DNA from: Streptomyces sp. NBC_01244
Lineage (GTDB): Bacteria > Actinomycetota > Actinomycetes > Streptomycetales > Streptomycetaceae
DNA: 64,000 bases
Assembly (NCBI RefSeq): GCF_035987325.1
Contig: NZ_CP108488.1
Coordinates: 8,432,001 to 8,496,000, forward strand
Direction of reading: 5' to 3'
The translations under genes and the position numbers were made by a program. The notes under the pieces are model-generated. The model did no database searches. It was not told the origin of the DNA and saw nothing but the letters and a program-made list of their open reading frames with translations. Shown one piece after another: positions 27,648 to 36,982 of this stretch (the stretch's first letter is position 1; every line of letters begins with the position of its first letter).

Positions 27648-29531
27648 ATGTCCATACACATGGAAAAGTCGACGACGGCAGGAAAGACGCCGGGCACGGA
27701 GGAGCCTCCTGATCCCGGCGCGCGGACGCGAGGGGCCAAGGACCCGCACCGGCTGACCGCCCTCCAGGGCCTGGCCGCACTGTCGCTCGACGCGATGGCC
27801 TCCGTCGCCTACGGGCCCGAATCGATCGTGCTGGTCCTCGCCGCGGCCGGCGCGTACGGGATGGGCTTCACGCTCCCCGTCACGCTGGCCATCGCCGCGC
27901 TGCTGGCCGTGCTGGTGGCCTCGTACCGGCAGGTGATCGCCGCGTTCCCCGACGGCGGCGGCTCGTACGCCGTCGCCAAGCGGCACCTGGGACGGCGTAC
28001 GAGCCTGGTGGCCGCGGCCTCGCTGATCCTCGACTACGTGCTGAACGTGGCCGTCTCCGTCACCGCCGGCGTGGCCGCGCTGACCTCGGCCTTCCCGGAG
28101 CTGTACCCGGAGCGGGTATGGATCTGCCTCGGGATCCTCGTCCTGGTCACGGCCGTGAACCTGCGGGGGGTCGTGGACTCGGCCAAGGCCTTCCTCGTCC
28201 CCACCGCCGTGTTCGTCGGATCGATCCTGGCGATGGTCGTGGTCGGCCTGTTCCGTGACGGTCCGGTCAGCACCGCCTCGGCCGCCGGGCACACCTCCGC
28301 GCTGGGCGAAGGAGCCACCACGGTCGGCGCGCTCCTGCTGCTGAAGGCCTTCGCGGCCGGCTGCTCGGCCCTGACCGGCGTCGAAGCCGTCGCCAACGCG
28401 GTGCCGTCCTTCCGCGCCCCGGCCGCCCGCCGTGCACAGCGCACCGAGGTGGCCCTCGGCGCCCTGCTCGGCGTGATGCTGATCGGGCTGTCGGTCCTGA
28501 TCGGCCGCTTCCACCTCCAGCCGGTCGAGGGGGTCACGGTCCTCGCCCAGCTCGCGGACGCGTCCTTCGGTCACAACGCGGCCTTCTACGTCGCCCAGTT
28601 CGCCACCATGGTGCTCCTCGCGCTCGCCGCGAACACCTCCTTCGGCGGCCTGCCGGTGCTGATGAGCCTGCTGGCCCGCGACAACTTCCTTCCGCACTTC
28701 TTCGCCCTCAAGGCCGACCGCCAAGTGCACCGCCACGGTGTGATCTGGCTGGCGCTCGTGTCCGCCGTACTGCTCGTCTTCTCGGGCGGCGACACCAACA
28801 CCCTCGTCCCGCTCTTCGCCATCGGCGTCTTCGTCGGTTTCACGATCTGTCAGGTCGGCATGGTCCGGCACTGGAACGGCGAACGCCCCCGGGGCTGGCG
28901 GGCCAAGGCGGCCCTCAACGGCTTCGGGGCGCTGCTCACCGGGGTCTCGGCGATCGTCGTGACCGCGACCAAGTTCACCGAGGGTGCCTGGCTGATCGTT
29001 CTCGCCCTGCCGCTCATCGTCCTCGCGTTCGAGGAGATCCACCGTGCCTACGCCCGGATCGGGGAACGCCTGGAGCTCGGCCGTATCCCGCAGGCTCCCC
29101 GGCGCTCCCGCTCCCTGGTCGTCGTGCCCGTTTCCGGGCTGTCCCAACTGACCTGCAGGGCCCTGACCGCCGCACGCTCGCTCGGCGACGAGGTCCTCGC
29201 CGTGACGGTGACCCACCCGGCTCCCGAGGACCGGCAGGCAGCCGAAGCTCTGCGCCGGGACTGGGAGTTGTGGAAGCCCGGTGTCGAGCTGATCGAGCTC
29301 TCCTCGGACACCCGCTCGCTCGGCCGGCCGGTATCGGCGTACATCCGAGAGCTGGCGCAGACACATCCGGGAACCCAGGTGACCGTGGTCATCCCGGAGA
29401 CCGAACCCGCCCACCTGTGGCAGCGGATGCTGCAGAACCAGCGCGGTTCCGTCGTCGCCCACGCTGTCCGCCGCGACACCGACGCCGTCATCTGCCGACT
29501 GCGCTTCCGCATCACCGACGACGTGCGCTGA
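27648..29531 (+). CDS. kimA: KimA-type potassium transporter (APC superfamily)
   Basis: 627 residues: about 12 membrane helices (residues 45-470) and a C-terminal cytoplasmic universal-stress-like domain (VVVPVSGLSQLTCRALTAAR). It aligns by eye along its whole length with Bacillus subtilis KimA: LDAMASVAYGPESI, FPDGGGSYAVAKRHLG, LKAFAAGCSALTGVEAVANAV and LALAANTSFGGLPVL have direct counterparts there. KimA is a high-affinity K+ importer whose cytoplasmic domain binds c-di-AMP in Bacillus. The ATG at 27648 has GGAGGA upstream. The KdpE-like box element in front suggests induction under K+ limitation. Confidence 0.85.
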   Translation: MSIHMEKSTTAGKTPGTEEPPDPGARTRGAKDPHRLTALQGLAALSLDAMASVAYGPESIVLVLAAAGAYGMGFTLPVTLAIAALLAVLVASYRQVIAAFPDGGGSYAVAKRHLGRRTSLVAAASLILDYVLNVAVSVTAGVAALTSAFPELYPERVWICLGILVLVTAVNLRGVVDSAKAFLVPTAVFVGSILAMVVVGLFRDGPVSTASAAGHTSALGEGATTVGALLLLKAFAAGCSALTGVEAVANAVPSFRAPAARRAQRTEVALGALLGVMLIGLSVLIGRFHLQPVEGVTVLAQLADASFGHNAAFYVAQFATMVLLALAANTSFGGLPVLMSLLARDNFLPHFFALKADRQVHRHGVIWLALVSAVLLVFSGGDTNTLVPLFAIGVFVGFTICQVGMVRHWNGERPRGWRAKAALNGFGALLTGVSAIVVTATKFTEGAWLIVLALPLIVLAFEEIHRAYARIGERLELGRIPQAPRRSRSLVVVPVSGLSQLTCRALTAARSLGDEVLAVTVTHPAPEDRQAAEALRRDWELWKPGVELIELSSDTRSLGRPVSAYIRELAQTHPGTQVTVVIPETEPAHLWQRMLQNQRGSVVAHAVRRDTDAVICRLRFRITDDVR

Positions 29532-29537
29532 CCTGCG

Positions 29538-29576
29538 TTGACGCATCCCTGACGGATGCTTGACGCAGCTCGTGCG
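29538..29576 (+). promoter_or_regulatory. hexamer-box array upstream of kdpB2
   Basis: TTGACG (29538), CTGACG (29549), TTGACG (29560) and the weaker CGTGCG (29571) are in exact 11-bp register, starting 7 bp after the kimA stop. A separate promoter for the second kdpB is therefore likely. Confidence 0.65.
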
Positions 29577-29653
29577 CCGCCGTCAAGACGGCGCCAATTC
29601 CTCTGCGTACACGGGGGATAGCTCGACATCGGGCGGTAGTTTCCTGCTTGTTG

Positions 29654-29764
29654 CGCCGCCGGGGGCCTCGATCACTCACATGACGGCCGAGGGGGTCCAT
29701 GGAGTGGTCCCCGGCGGCGACACCCTCTCTCACGCACCCCTGCCCGGCTTGTCGGGCAGGGGTG
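29654..29764 (+). promoter_or_regulatory. structured 5' leader of kdpB2 (candidate riboswitch or attenuator)
   Basis: An 11-bp perfect long-range stem (CGCCGCCGGGG 29654-29664 with CCCCGGCGGCG 29709-29719) closes a domain containing a CCTCG/CGAGG hairpin and a GGGG..CCCC element. Just downstream a 12-bp perfect hairpin (CACCCCTGCCCG with CGGGCAGGGGTG, 29735-29764) sits 35 nt before the start codon and could be the expression platform. No match to the conserved parts of the ydaO c-di-AMP riboswitch or M-box was found by eye. Confidence 0.5.
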
Positions 29765-29799
29765 TCTTGCCGAAGCCGAACTCACCAGAAGGTCCTTTC

Positions 29800-31953
29800 A
29801 TGGCTCCCGCCGCCTCCGCGCAGCACGTTCCTCCGGGTCTCGGAACCCCTCCCAGGGCTCCGCTCAACCGGCCGTCCCGGAAACGGGCCGGGCAGGCGAA
29901 CATGCTGGAGCCCGAACTCCTCGCCGCCTCGGCCCGGGAGGCCTTCGCCAAGCTCCACCCGCGCGAACTGGTGAAGAAGCCGGTGCTGTTCGTCGTCGCG
30001 GTCGGATCGGTCCTGACCACGCTCTCGGCGCTCGTCCACCCGTCCGTGTTCACCTGGGTGATCAGCGTCTGGCTGTGGCTGACAGTCCTGTTCGCCAACC
30101 TCGCCGAGGCCGTCGCCGAAGGCCGCGGACGGGCTCAGGCCGAGTCGCTGCGCAAGGCGCGTACGGACACGGTCGCGCTGCGGCTGGACCACTGGACGTA
30201 CGGGGCGAACCTGCGGCACGCCGAGACCGAGGCGGTCGCGCCGGCCGAGCTCCAGCCCTTCGACTTCGTCCTCGTCGAAGCGGGGGAGCTGGTGCCTGCC
30301 GACGGGGACGTCGTCGACGGGGCGGCGATGGTGGACGAGTCGGCCGTCACCGGCGAATCGGCTCCCGTACTAAGGGAGTCGGGCGGCGACCGGACCGGTG
30401 TCACGGGCGGTACGACCGTCCTGTCGGACGCGATCGTCGTACGGGTCACCTCGCGCCCCGGGAACAGCTTCATCGACCGCATGATCGCCCTGGTCGAGGG
30501 CGCCACCCGGCAGAAGACCCCGAACGAGATCGCCCTGAACATCCTGCTGGCCGCCCTGACCGTCATCTTCATCCTGATCGTGGTCACCATCCAGCCGATG
30601 GCCGCGTACGCGGGCGCCGCCCAGTCCACGACCGTCCTGGTCGCCCTCCTCGTCACCCTCATCCCCACCACCATCGGCGCCCTGCTCTCCGCGATCGGCA
30701 TCGCGGGCATGGACCGGCTCGTCCAGCGCAACGTCATCGCGATGAGCGGCCGCGCGGTTGAGGCGGCCGGCGACATCAACACGCTCCTCCTCGACAAGAC
30801 CGGCACCATCACCCTCGGCAACCGCGAGGCCGCGGCCTTCATACCGCTCCCCGGCGTGGACCACATCAAGGTCGCGGACGCCGCCCAGCTGTCCTCCCTC
30901 GCCGACGAGACCCCCGAGGGCAGGTCGGTCGTCATCCTCGCCCGGCAGTACGGGCTGGAGCCGGCGGCCGTGGAGGACCTGAGCAACCCCCGGTTCACCG
31001 AGTTCAGCGCCCGCACCCGGATGAGCGGCCTGAACCTGAGCTGGGCCAACGGCGCCGGCTGCGCCATCCGCAAGGGCGCCGTGACGCAGGTCTGCGAGTG
31101 GGTGGTGGCACGCGGCGGGACCGTACCCGCGGAAGCCGCCACGTGGTCGGCCGCCGTGTCCGAATCCGGCGGCACGCCCCTGCTGGTGGCGGTCCACGAC
31201 TGGGACGGCCCCCGGGTGCTCGGGATCATCCACCTCAAGGACGTGGTCAAGGAGGGCATCCGGGAGCGGTTCGCGGAGCTGCGCGCCATGGGGATCCGTA
31301 CGGTCATGGTGACGGGGGACAACGAGCTGACGGCCCGGGCCATCGCGGCCGAGGCAGGTGTCGACGAGTACCTCGCGGAGGCCACCCCCGAGGACAAGTT
31401 GGCGCTCATCAAGCGGGAGCAGGAGGGCGGCAAGCTCGTCGCGATGACGGGCGACGGCACCAACGACGCGCCGGCCCTCGCGCAGGCGGACGTGGGCGTG
31501 GCGATGAACACGGGCACCTCGGCCGCCAAGGAGGCCGGGAACATGGTGGACCTGGACTCCAACCCCACCAAGCTCGTCGAAATCGTGGAGATCGGCAAGC
31601 AACTCCTGATCACCCGAGGCGCTCTGACCACTTTCTCGATCACGAACGACGTCGCGAAGTACTTCGCGATCATCCCGGCCATGTTCGCCGCGGCCTACCC
31701 GGGTCTCGGCGCGCTCAACATCATGGGCTTGACCAGCCCCACCTCCGCGATCACCTCGGCGATCATCTTCAACGCCCTGATCATCGTCGCCCTCATCCCG
31801 CTCGCCTTGCGCGGAGTCCGCTACCGCCCCGCCTCCGCGCACGACCTGCTGCGCCGCAACCTCGGTGTGTACGGCCTCGGCGGTCTGATCCTGCCCTTCG
31901 TCGGCATCAAGCTCATCGACCTGCTGGTGTCCACGATTCCCGGCCTCGGCTGA
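29800..31953 (+). CDS. kdpB: second KdpB-like P-type ATPase subunit without KdpA/KdpC
   Basis: 717 residues, closely like the operon KdpB. It retains [29 protein letters not shown] and [21 protein letters not shown], so it should hydrolyse ATP. It differs in the N-terminal 45 residues, in an insertion [19 protein letters not shown] before the actuator domain, and in the nucleotide-binding domain. No kdpA, kdpC or kdpF flanks it. It may replace KdpB in the main complex under some condition or act with an unknown partner. The ATG at 29800 has AAGG upstream. A box array and a structured leader precede it. Confidence 0.85.
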   Translation: MAPAASAQHVPPGLGTPPRAPLNRPSRKRAGQANMLEPELLAASAREAFAKLHPRELVKKPVLFVVAVGSVLTTLSALVHPSVFTWVISVWLWLTVLFANLAEAVAEGRGRAQAESLRKARTDTVALRLDHWTYGANLRHAETEAVAPAELQPFDFVLVEAGELVPADGDVVDGAAMVDESAVTGESAPVLRESGGDRTGVTGGTTVLSDAIVVRVTSRPGNSFIDRMIALVEGATRQKTPNEIALNILLAALTVIFILIVVTIQPMAAYAGAAQSTTVLVALLVTLIPTTIGALLSAIGIAGMDRLVQRNVIAMSGRAVEAAGDINTLLLDKTGTITLGNREAAAFIPLPGVDHIKVADAAQLSSLADETPEGRSVVILARQYGLEPAAVEDLSNPRFTEFSARTRMSGLNLSWANGAGCAIRKGAVTQVCEWVVARGGTVPAEAATWSAAVSESGGTPLLVAVHDWDGPRVLGIIHLKDVVKEGIRERFAELRAMGIRTVMVTGDNELTARAIAAEAGVDEYLAEATPEDKLALIKREQEGGKLVAMTGDGTNDAPALAQADVGVAMNTGTSAAKEAGNMVDLDSNPTKLVEIVEIGKQLLITRGALTTFSITNDVAKYFAIIPAMFAAAYPGLGALNIMGLTSPTSAITSAIIFNALIIVALIPLALRGVRYRPASAHDLLRRNLGVYGLGGLILPFVGIKLIDLLVSTIPGLG

Positions 31954-31970
31954 AGCCCGCCAAGGGCTTC
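31952..31970 (+). terminator. hairpin at the kdpB2 stop
   Basis: GAAGCCC (31952-31958) pairs with GGGCTTC (31964-31970), flanked by CTG/CAG. It overlaps the stop codon. Confidence 0.5.
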
Positions 31971-32024
31971 CTTCAGCACAGACCACAGACCACAGACCCG
32001 CTACGCCGCCGGTGGGTCTGTCCG

Positions 32025-32041
32025 TGTTAAGGACACGTCAG
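32025..32041 (-). promoter_or_regulatory. two-box hexamer site upstream of second permease
   Basis: Read on the minus strand, CTGACG (32041-32036) and TTAACA (32030-32025) have starts 11 bp apart. Further degenerate boxes may continue toward 32063. It is the weakest of the series but lies in the correct place, about 100 bp before the permease start. Confidence 0.4.
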
Positions 32042-32141
32042 GATTGTCTCAGCTGCGTGCATAAGTGATCAGTCTGCGTACGCTGGCTCCGCTGTCGATG
32101 TCGATGGCTGATTCTTTGCCGTACGACAGGAGCCCACCACG

Positions 32142-34079
32142 ATGGCCACCCCTGCCCGCACGTCGCGCCTGCGGGCGTGGATGCTGGAAGGCTTGACCGC
32201 CGAGAACAGTTCGCCCGCCGCCAAGGAGGCGGCGGCCCAGCCGCACGGCCGTCCCTGGTGGCGGGTCATGTGCCTGACGGGTCTCGACTACTTCTCCACC
32301 CTCGGCTACCAGCCCGGCATCGCGGCGCTGGCGGCCGGACTGCTGTCGCCGCTGGCGACCATCGTGCTCGTGCTCCTCACCCTCTTCGGCGCGCTGCCGG
32401 TCTACCGGCGGGTCGCGGAGGAGAGCCCGCACGGCGAGGGCTCGATCGCCATGCTGGAGCGGCTCCTGACGTTCTGGAAGGGGAAGCTGTTCGTCCTGAC
32501 CCTGCTCGGGTTCGCGGCGACCGACTTCCTCATCACCATCACCCTCTCCGCCGCCGACGCCACCGCGCACCTGGTGGAGAATCCGCACCTCACCAGCACC
32601 CTCCACGGGCACGAGGTCCTGATCACCCTGATCATGATCGCGCTGCTCGGGGCCGTCTTCCTCAAGGGGTTCAGCGAGGCCATCGGCGTCGCCGTGGTCC
32701 TGGTGGCCGTCTACCTCGGTCTGAACGTCGTGGTCGTGGCCGTCGGGCTGTGGAACGTGATGACCGAACCGCACGTCATCACCGACTGGACGACCGCGCT
32801 GACCACCGAGCACGGCAACCCGTTCATGATGATCGCCATCGCCCTCATCGTGTTCCCGAAGCTCGCGCTCGGCCTCTCCGGCTTCGAGACCGGCGTTGCG
32901 GTCATGCCGCACGTCAAGGGCGACCCCGAGGACACCCAGGCCAACCCGGCCGGCCGGATCCGTGGTGCCAAGAAGCTGCTCACGACCGCGGCCATCATCA
33001 TGAGCGTCTTCCTGATCTGCTCCAGCTTCATCACCACGCTCCTGATCCCCGCAGACCAGTTCAAGCCAGGCGGCGAGGCGAACGGCCGCGCCCTCGCCTA
33101 CCTCGCCCACGAGTATCTGGGCTCCGCCTTCGGCACGGTCTACGACATCTCCACGATCATGATCCTGTGGTTCGCGGGCTCTTCGGCCATGGCGGGCCTG
33201 CTCAATCTGATGCCGCGCTACCTGCCCCGCTACGGCATGGCCCCGCACTGGGCCCGCGCCCTGCGCCCGATGGTCATCGTGTTCACGCTGATCGCGTTCC
33301 TGGTCACCTGGATCTTCAACGCCGACGTCGACGCGCAGGGCGGCGCGTACGCCACCGGCGTCCTCGTCCTGATCACCTCGGCCGCCGTCGCCGTGACCAT
33401 TGCCGCCCGCCGGGCCGGCGAGCGCGGCTGGACCATCGGCTTCGGGATCATCTCGGCCGTCTTCATCTACACCACGGCCGTGAACGTCGTAGAGCGCCCG
33501 GACGGCGTGAAGATCGGCGCCTGCTTCATCGCCGGCATCATGGCCCTCTCCCTCCTCTCCCGGCTCGCGCGCGTCTTCGAACTGCGCGTTACGGACGTGG
33601 AGCTCGACGACATGGCGCAGCGCTTCATCCGCGACACGTCCAACCGCACGATCCGCTTCATCGCGAACGAGCCCGACAACCGTGACCTCGACGAGTACCG
33701 GCAGAAGAAGGAACAGATCCGCGCGGACAACGACATCCCGCCCGGCGACGACGTCATGTTCGTCGAAGTCACGGTCCTGGACGCGTCCGAGTTCGAATCC
33801 GGGATGAGGGTGCGGGGCGAGGTGCTCCACGGCCGCTACCGGGTTCTGACCCTGGAGAGCTCCAGCATCCCCAACGCCCTGGCGGCTTTCCTGCTCCACG
33901 TACGAGACGAGACCGGCCAGCGCCCCCACATCTACTTCGAGTGGACCGAGGGCAACCCGATGGCCAACTTCCTGCGGTTCTTCCTCTTCGGCCAGGGCGA
34001 AGTCGCCCCCGTCACCCGCGAGGTCATCCGCGAGGCCGAACCCGACCGCGCTCGCCGCCCCCACGTCCACGCCGGCTGA
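32142..34079 (+). CDS. APC-superfamily permease, candidate second K+ transporter
   Basis: 645 residues: about 12 membrane helices (residues 40-470) and a 170-residue soluble C-terminus. The first-helix motif [14 protein letters not shown] resembles the break motif in KimA and KUP proteins (compare LDAMASVAYGPESI in the neighbour). [19 protein letters not shown] is typical of amino-acid/K+ APC carriers. The family in Streptomyces is usually annotated only as APC permease. Its place behind kdpB2 and a KdpE-like site supports a role in K+ or osmolyte uptake; amino-acid transport is the alternative. The ATG at 32142 follows CAGGAG. Confidence 0.7.
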   Translation: MATPARTSRLRAWMLEGLTAENSSPAAKEAAAQPHGRPWWRVMCLTGLDYFSTLGYQPGIAALAAGLLSPLATIVLVLLTLFGALPVYRRVAEESPHGEGSIAMLERLLTFWKGKLFVLTLLGFAATDFLITITLSAADATAHLVENPHLTSTLHGHEVLITLIMIALLGAVFLKGFSEAIGVAVVLVAVYLGLNVVVVAVGLWNVMTEPHVITDWTTALTTEHGNPFMMIAIALIVFPKLALGLSGFETGVAVMPHVKGDPEDTQANPAGRIRGAKKLLTTAAIIMSVFLICSSFITTLLIPADQFKPGGEANGRALAYLAHEYLGSAFGTVYDISTIMILWFAGSSAMAGLLNLMPRYLPRYGMAPHWARALRPMVIVFTLIAFLVTWIFNADVDAQGGAYATGVLVLITSAAVAVTIAARRAGERGWTIGFGIISAVFIYTTAVNVVERPDGVKIGACFIAGIMALSLLSRLARVFELRVTDVELDDMAQRFIRDTSNRTIRFIANEPDNRDLDEYRQKKEQIRADNDIPPGDDVMFVEVTVLDASEFESGMRVRGEVLHGRYRVLTLESSSIPNALAAFLLHVRDETGQRPHIYFEWTEGNPMANFLRFFLFGQGEVAPVTREVIREAEPDRARRPHVHAG

Positions 34080-34111
34080 CGTCAGGCGACGGGGCGTCAA
34101 GAAGCCGACAG

Positions 34112-34155
34112 GAATCCCGCCGGCTCCTCGACGAGAGGAGGATCCGGCGGGATTC
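34112..34155 (+). terminator. 12-bp-stem hairpin after the permease
   Basis: GAATCCCGCCGG (34112-34123) pairs perfectly with CCGGCGGGATTC (34144-34155), with CTCCTC/GAGGAG inside. Confidence 0.7.
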
Positions 34156-34163
34156 TCACTGCT

Positions 34164-34337
34164 GTGACCATCGACTGGCGTCCCGACCGCGGCATCCACA
34201 GGACCGTACTCGCCCTCGGGGCCGGAGGCCTGGTGGTCGTCACCACCGGCGCTGCCCTCGACGTCATGTGGCTCCTGGGCATCGGCGTCTGGGGGCTCAT
34301 CGCGGCGATGGTGATCGAGCTCGTCTACCGGCCCTAG
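34164..34337 (+). CDS. small two-helix membrane protein
   Basis: A 57-residue frame from GTG 34164 (MTIDWRPDRGIHRTVLALG) with two hydrophobic helices, the second (VMWLLGIGVWGLIAAMVIEL) especially clear. It starts 9 bp after the hairpin and ends 6 bp before the convergent lysA-like stop. No strong Shine-Dalgarno site. The codon-position G/C pattern looks coding. Function unknown. Confidence 0.45.
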   Translation: MTIDWRPDRGIHRTVLALGAGGLVVVTTGAALDVMWLLGIGVWGLIAAMVIELVYRP

Positions 34338-34343
34338 AGGGCG

Positions 34344-35678
34344 TCAGCCGCCGATGTCCCGGCTGCGGAAGTCCTCCAGCGTCTCGCGGCGGACGAGGAG
34401 GCGGGCCGTCCCCTCGTGGACCGAGACGACCGCCGGGCGGCCGACGAGGTTGTAGCCGGAGGCCATGGACAGCTGGTAGGCGCCGGCCACCGGTACGGCG
34501 AGCAGATCGCCGGGGTGGATGTCGCCGGGCAGTTCCACGGCCTCCGCGAGGATGTCCCCGGCCTCGCAGTGCCGGCCGACGACCGTCGTCGTACGCGGGT
34601 GGGCCGTCGAGTGGCGGCCGATGAGGCGGGGCGCGTAGCGCACCCCGTACAGGGCGGGCCTCGGGTTGTCGCTCATGCCTCCGTCGACGGCGACGAAGAC
34701 CTTCTCGCCGGTGTGCTTCACGGCGAGCACCCGGTACAGGGCGACCCCGGCCGGCCCGACGACGGCCCGCCCGGGCTCGATGAGCAGCCGGGGCACGGTC
34801 AGCCCGGCGGCGGCGCAGCCCGCGACGAGCTCCGCACGCAGCCGTCGGGCCAGCGCGGTGAGGTCGAGGGTGGCTTCGCCGGGCCGGTAGGCGATGCCGT
34901 GACCGCCGCCCATGTCCAGTTCCGGCAGTTCAGTGCCGTGCATGTCGCGGACGCGGGCCATCAGCCCCACCATCCGGCGCAGGGCCACCAGGTAGGGCTT
35001 CACCTCGGTGATCTGCGAGCCGATGTGGCAGTGCAGGCCGGTCAGTTCGAGTTGTGGCTGGCCCAAGATCCGCGTGATCGCGTGCTGCGCGCCCCCATCG
35101 GTGAGGGAGAGACCGAACTTCTGGCCGTCCGTGCCGGTGCGGATCTTGTCGTGGCCGCCGGCCGAGACGCCCGGTACCACTCGGACCATGACCTTCTGGC
35201 GGCCCTCGAGCCCCACGGCGGCCGCGATCCGGGCGATCTCGGAGGGGCTGTCGATGACGATCCGCCCCACCCCGAGCCGCATCGCGGCCTCGATGTCCCG
35301 GGGCGACTTGGCGTTGCCGTGCAGCACGATGCGCTCGGGAGGGAACCCGGCGGTGACGGCGAGCTCCAACTCGCCCGCCGAGCAGACGTCGAGCCCGAGC
35401 CCCTCCTCGTCGACCCAGCGCACCATGGCACGGGACAGGAACGCCTTGGCGGCGTACAGCACATGGGCGTCGGGGAAGGCGTCCCGGTAGGTCCGGCAGC
35501 GTCCACGGACCTCGGCCTCGTCCAGTACGTAGGCCGGGGTCTCGAAGCGCTCGGCGATCTCGGCGAGGGACACTCCGCCGACGGCCAGGCCGCCGTGCGG
35601 GAGCGGGGCCGTGGACGCGGGCCAGATGGACAGTTCGCCGGTGCCGGCCGGTATGCCGGGGAGAACGGTGATGGTCAT
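34344..35678 (-). CDS. diaminopimelate decarboxylase-like PLP enzyme
   Basis: 444-residue fold-III PLP decarboxylase. The PLP lysine is in VLYAAKAFLS, the phosphate/glycine loop in LDMGGGHGIAYRPGE, and HCHIGSQI and GRHCEAGD match the meso-DAP decarboxylase pattern (family CESGD). It would convert meso-diaminopimelate to lysine, or act on a related amino acid such as ornithine or a siderophore precursor. It is probably not the housekeeping lysA, since it is coupled (13 bp) to a small gene of unknown function and lies under a potassium-type box array. The ATG at 35678 is used. Confidence 0.75.
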   Translation of the reverse strand: MTITVLPGIPAGTGELSIWPASTAPLPHGGLAVGGVSLAEIAERFETPAYVLDEAEVRGRCRTYRDAFPDAHVLYAAKAFLSRAMVRWVDEEGLGLDVCSAGELELAVTAGFPPERIVLHGNAKSPRDIEAAMRLGVGRIVIDSPSEIARIAAAVGLEGRQKVMVRVVPGVSAGGHDKIRTGTDGQKFGLSLTDGGAQHAITRILGQPQLELTGLHCHIGSQITEVKPYLVALRRMVGLMARVRDMHGTELPELDMGGGHGIAYRPGEATLDLTALARRLRAELVAGCAAAGLTVPRLLIEPGRAVVGPAGVALYRVLAVKHTGEKVFVAVDGGMSDNPRPALYGVRYAPRLIGRHSTAHPRTTTVVGRHCEAGDILAEAVELPGDIHPGDLLAVPVAGAYQLSMASGYNLVGRPAVVSVHEGTARLLVRRETLEDFRSRDIGG

Positions 35679-35691
35679 GGAGCGCTCTCCT

Positions 35692-36054
35692 TCACGCGGT
35701 CCGGGCGGTGGTCTCGGGTGCCTGCGGAAGCGGTGCCCCGACCGGGCCGGCGGTGGCTTCCTCAGCCACCGGGGGTGCGGTGAGGGTCGGGTCGACGGTC
35801 AGCAGACGGACTCCGAGGGGCTCGGCCATCGCGCGGAGCGCGGTTTCGGAGAGGCGGATCCAGGAATGGGCCGTACCGAGCGTGGCGGCCAGCCGTTCAG
35901 GGCTGGTGAAGCCGACAGCCGTGCGCGTTCCCAGCGGGGTGCGGAACAGCCGCACCACCTGGTGTGCTCCTCCCGACCGGGCGGGCACGTACAGGGGCCC
36001 GGCCGGGATCCGTTCTTCAGGCTCGGCGTCGTCGGCGTACTGGAACAAACACAT
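35692..36054 (-). CDS. SAV_915-like small protein upstream of lysA-like gene
   Basis: 120 residues starting MCLFQYADDAEPEERIPAGP; the ATG at 36054 has GGGAGGG at good spacing. The central part (VRLFRTPLGTRTAVGFTSPERLAATLG, split here as VRLFRTPLGTRTAVGF and TSPERLAATLG) matches the small SAV_915/SseB-like domain of unknown function in actinomycetes. A proline/alanine-rich tail follows. It forms an operon with the decarboxylase and carries the box array 111 bp upstream. Confidence 0.6.
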   Translation of the reverse strand: MCLFQYADDAEPEERIPAGPLYVPARSGGAHQVVRLFRTPLGTRTAVGFTSPERLAATLGTAHSWIRLSETALRAMAEPLGVRLLTVDPTLTAPPVAEEATAGPVGAPLPQAPETTARTA

Positions 36055-36164
36055 GGGGCCCTCCCTGAGGAACCACGAGTGGCAGGTGGCGCCCCGGCTG
36101 CGGGGAGGCGGTCCGGGACGCGTCATCGAACGTATCCCCGCACCTATCCGCCTGTGATCACCCC

Positions 36165-36213
36165 GTAACGGGTCCCATACGGCGCCCGGCCGACTCCTTA
36201 CGGATCATTGACG
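36165..36213 (+). promoter_or_regulatory. four-box hexamer array upstream of the lysA-like operon
   Basis: GTAACG (36165), CATACG (36176), CTTACG (36197) and TTGACG (36208): starts 0, 11, 32, 43, identical to the kdp operon array. A GATAGG -10-like hexamer lies 16 bp from the nearest box on the gene side. Confidence 0.65.
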
Positions 36214-36269
36214 GCGGAACCGGGCTCCGGGCATGCGACCGACGCGCTCGGCCGCGGCCGGACGCGCTG

Positions 36270-36982
36270 TCAGCAGCAGTCACAGCCGGGCGGGCACGCG
36301 CAGTGGTCCTCGGCCTTGCCGGACTCGATCGCGCCGCTGCTGACGGGCACGGGGGCGCAGCAGGACTCCCCGCGCCAGGCGTCACGGCCCTCCTTGACGG
36401 CCACGGCGGCGATCACCAGGGCGGCGATCGGGTCGGCCCAGCTCCACCCGAGGAGCATGTTGGCCAGCAGCCCGGCCAGCAGGACCGCCGACAGGTAGGT
36501 GCACAGGAGGGTCTGCTTGGAGTCCGCGACGGCGGAGGCGGAGCCCAGTTCGCGGCCGGCGCGGCGTTGGGCGGCCGACAGGAACGGCATGACGGCGAGG
36601 GACACGGCGGCCAGGACGATGCCGGTGGGGGAGTGCCCGGCCTCGCCCGTTCCGGTCAGAGCACGGACGGAGTCGACTCCGACGTAGACGGCGAGCGCGA
36701 AGAAGGAGAGGGCGATGCTCCGCAGTGCCGTCCTCTCCCTGGCCTCGCGTACCTCGTGCTCCCGGGCGGAGAACTGCCAGGCGACGGCGGCCGCGGAGGA
36801 GACCTCGATGACCGAGTCGAGGCCGAAACCGACCAGCGCGGTGGAGGAGACGATCGTGCCGGCAGTGATCGCGATGACGGCCTCGATCACGTTGTAGGTG
36901 ATGGTGGCGGCAACCAGCAGCCTTATGCGTCGGGCCAGTTGATCGCGGCGGGCCGGGGCCGGCCCGAGGATGGGGAAGCCAT
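36270..36982 (-). CDS. cation diffusion facilitator-type transporter, one-base frameshift at the start
   Basis: Membrane protein with five or six helices, containing LVGFGLDSVIEVSSAAAVAW (GxDSxxE-type metal site region) and ADSKQTLLCTYLSAVLLAG, typical of cation efflux carriers. It ends in a cysteine-rich tail (HCACPPGCDCC) likely to bind metal. The best start is the ATG at 36982, with GAGGAGGGC upstream and overlapping the arsR-like stop; it reads MASP and then goes out of frame. One extra C in the TTCCCC run near 36973 restores MASPILGPAPARRDQLARR and the full gene. Co-transcribed with the regulator, so metal- or metalloid-inducible. Confidence 0.75.

Noticed and set aside
26592..29546. A very long minus-strand open frame antisense to the KimA-like gene
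   Set aside because: Low-complexity composition rich in R, G, D and E and mirror-image codon bias show it is a shadow of the plus-strand transporter, common in GC-rich DNA.
29654..29764. Calling the kdpB2 leader a ydaO c-di-AMP riboswitch or an M-box
   Set aside because: The conserved GGGGTGAATCC-like and flanking segments of ydaO, and the M-box core, are not visible. Left as an unclassified structured leader.
34080..34100. CGTCAG and CGTCAA after the second permease as a further box array
   Set aside because: Their starts are 15 bp apart, not 11, and they lie just downstream of a stop codon before a terminator hairpin.
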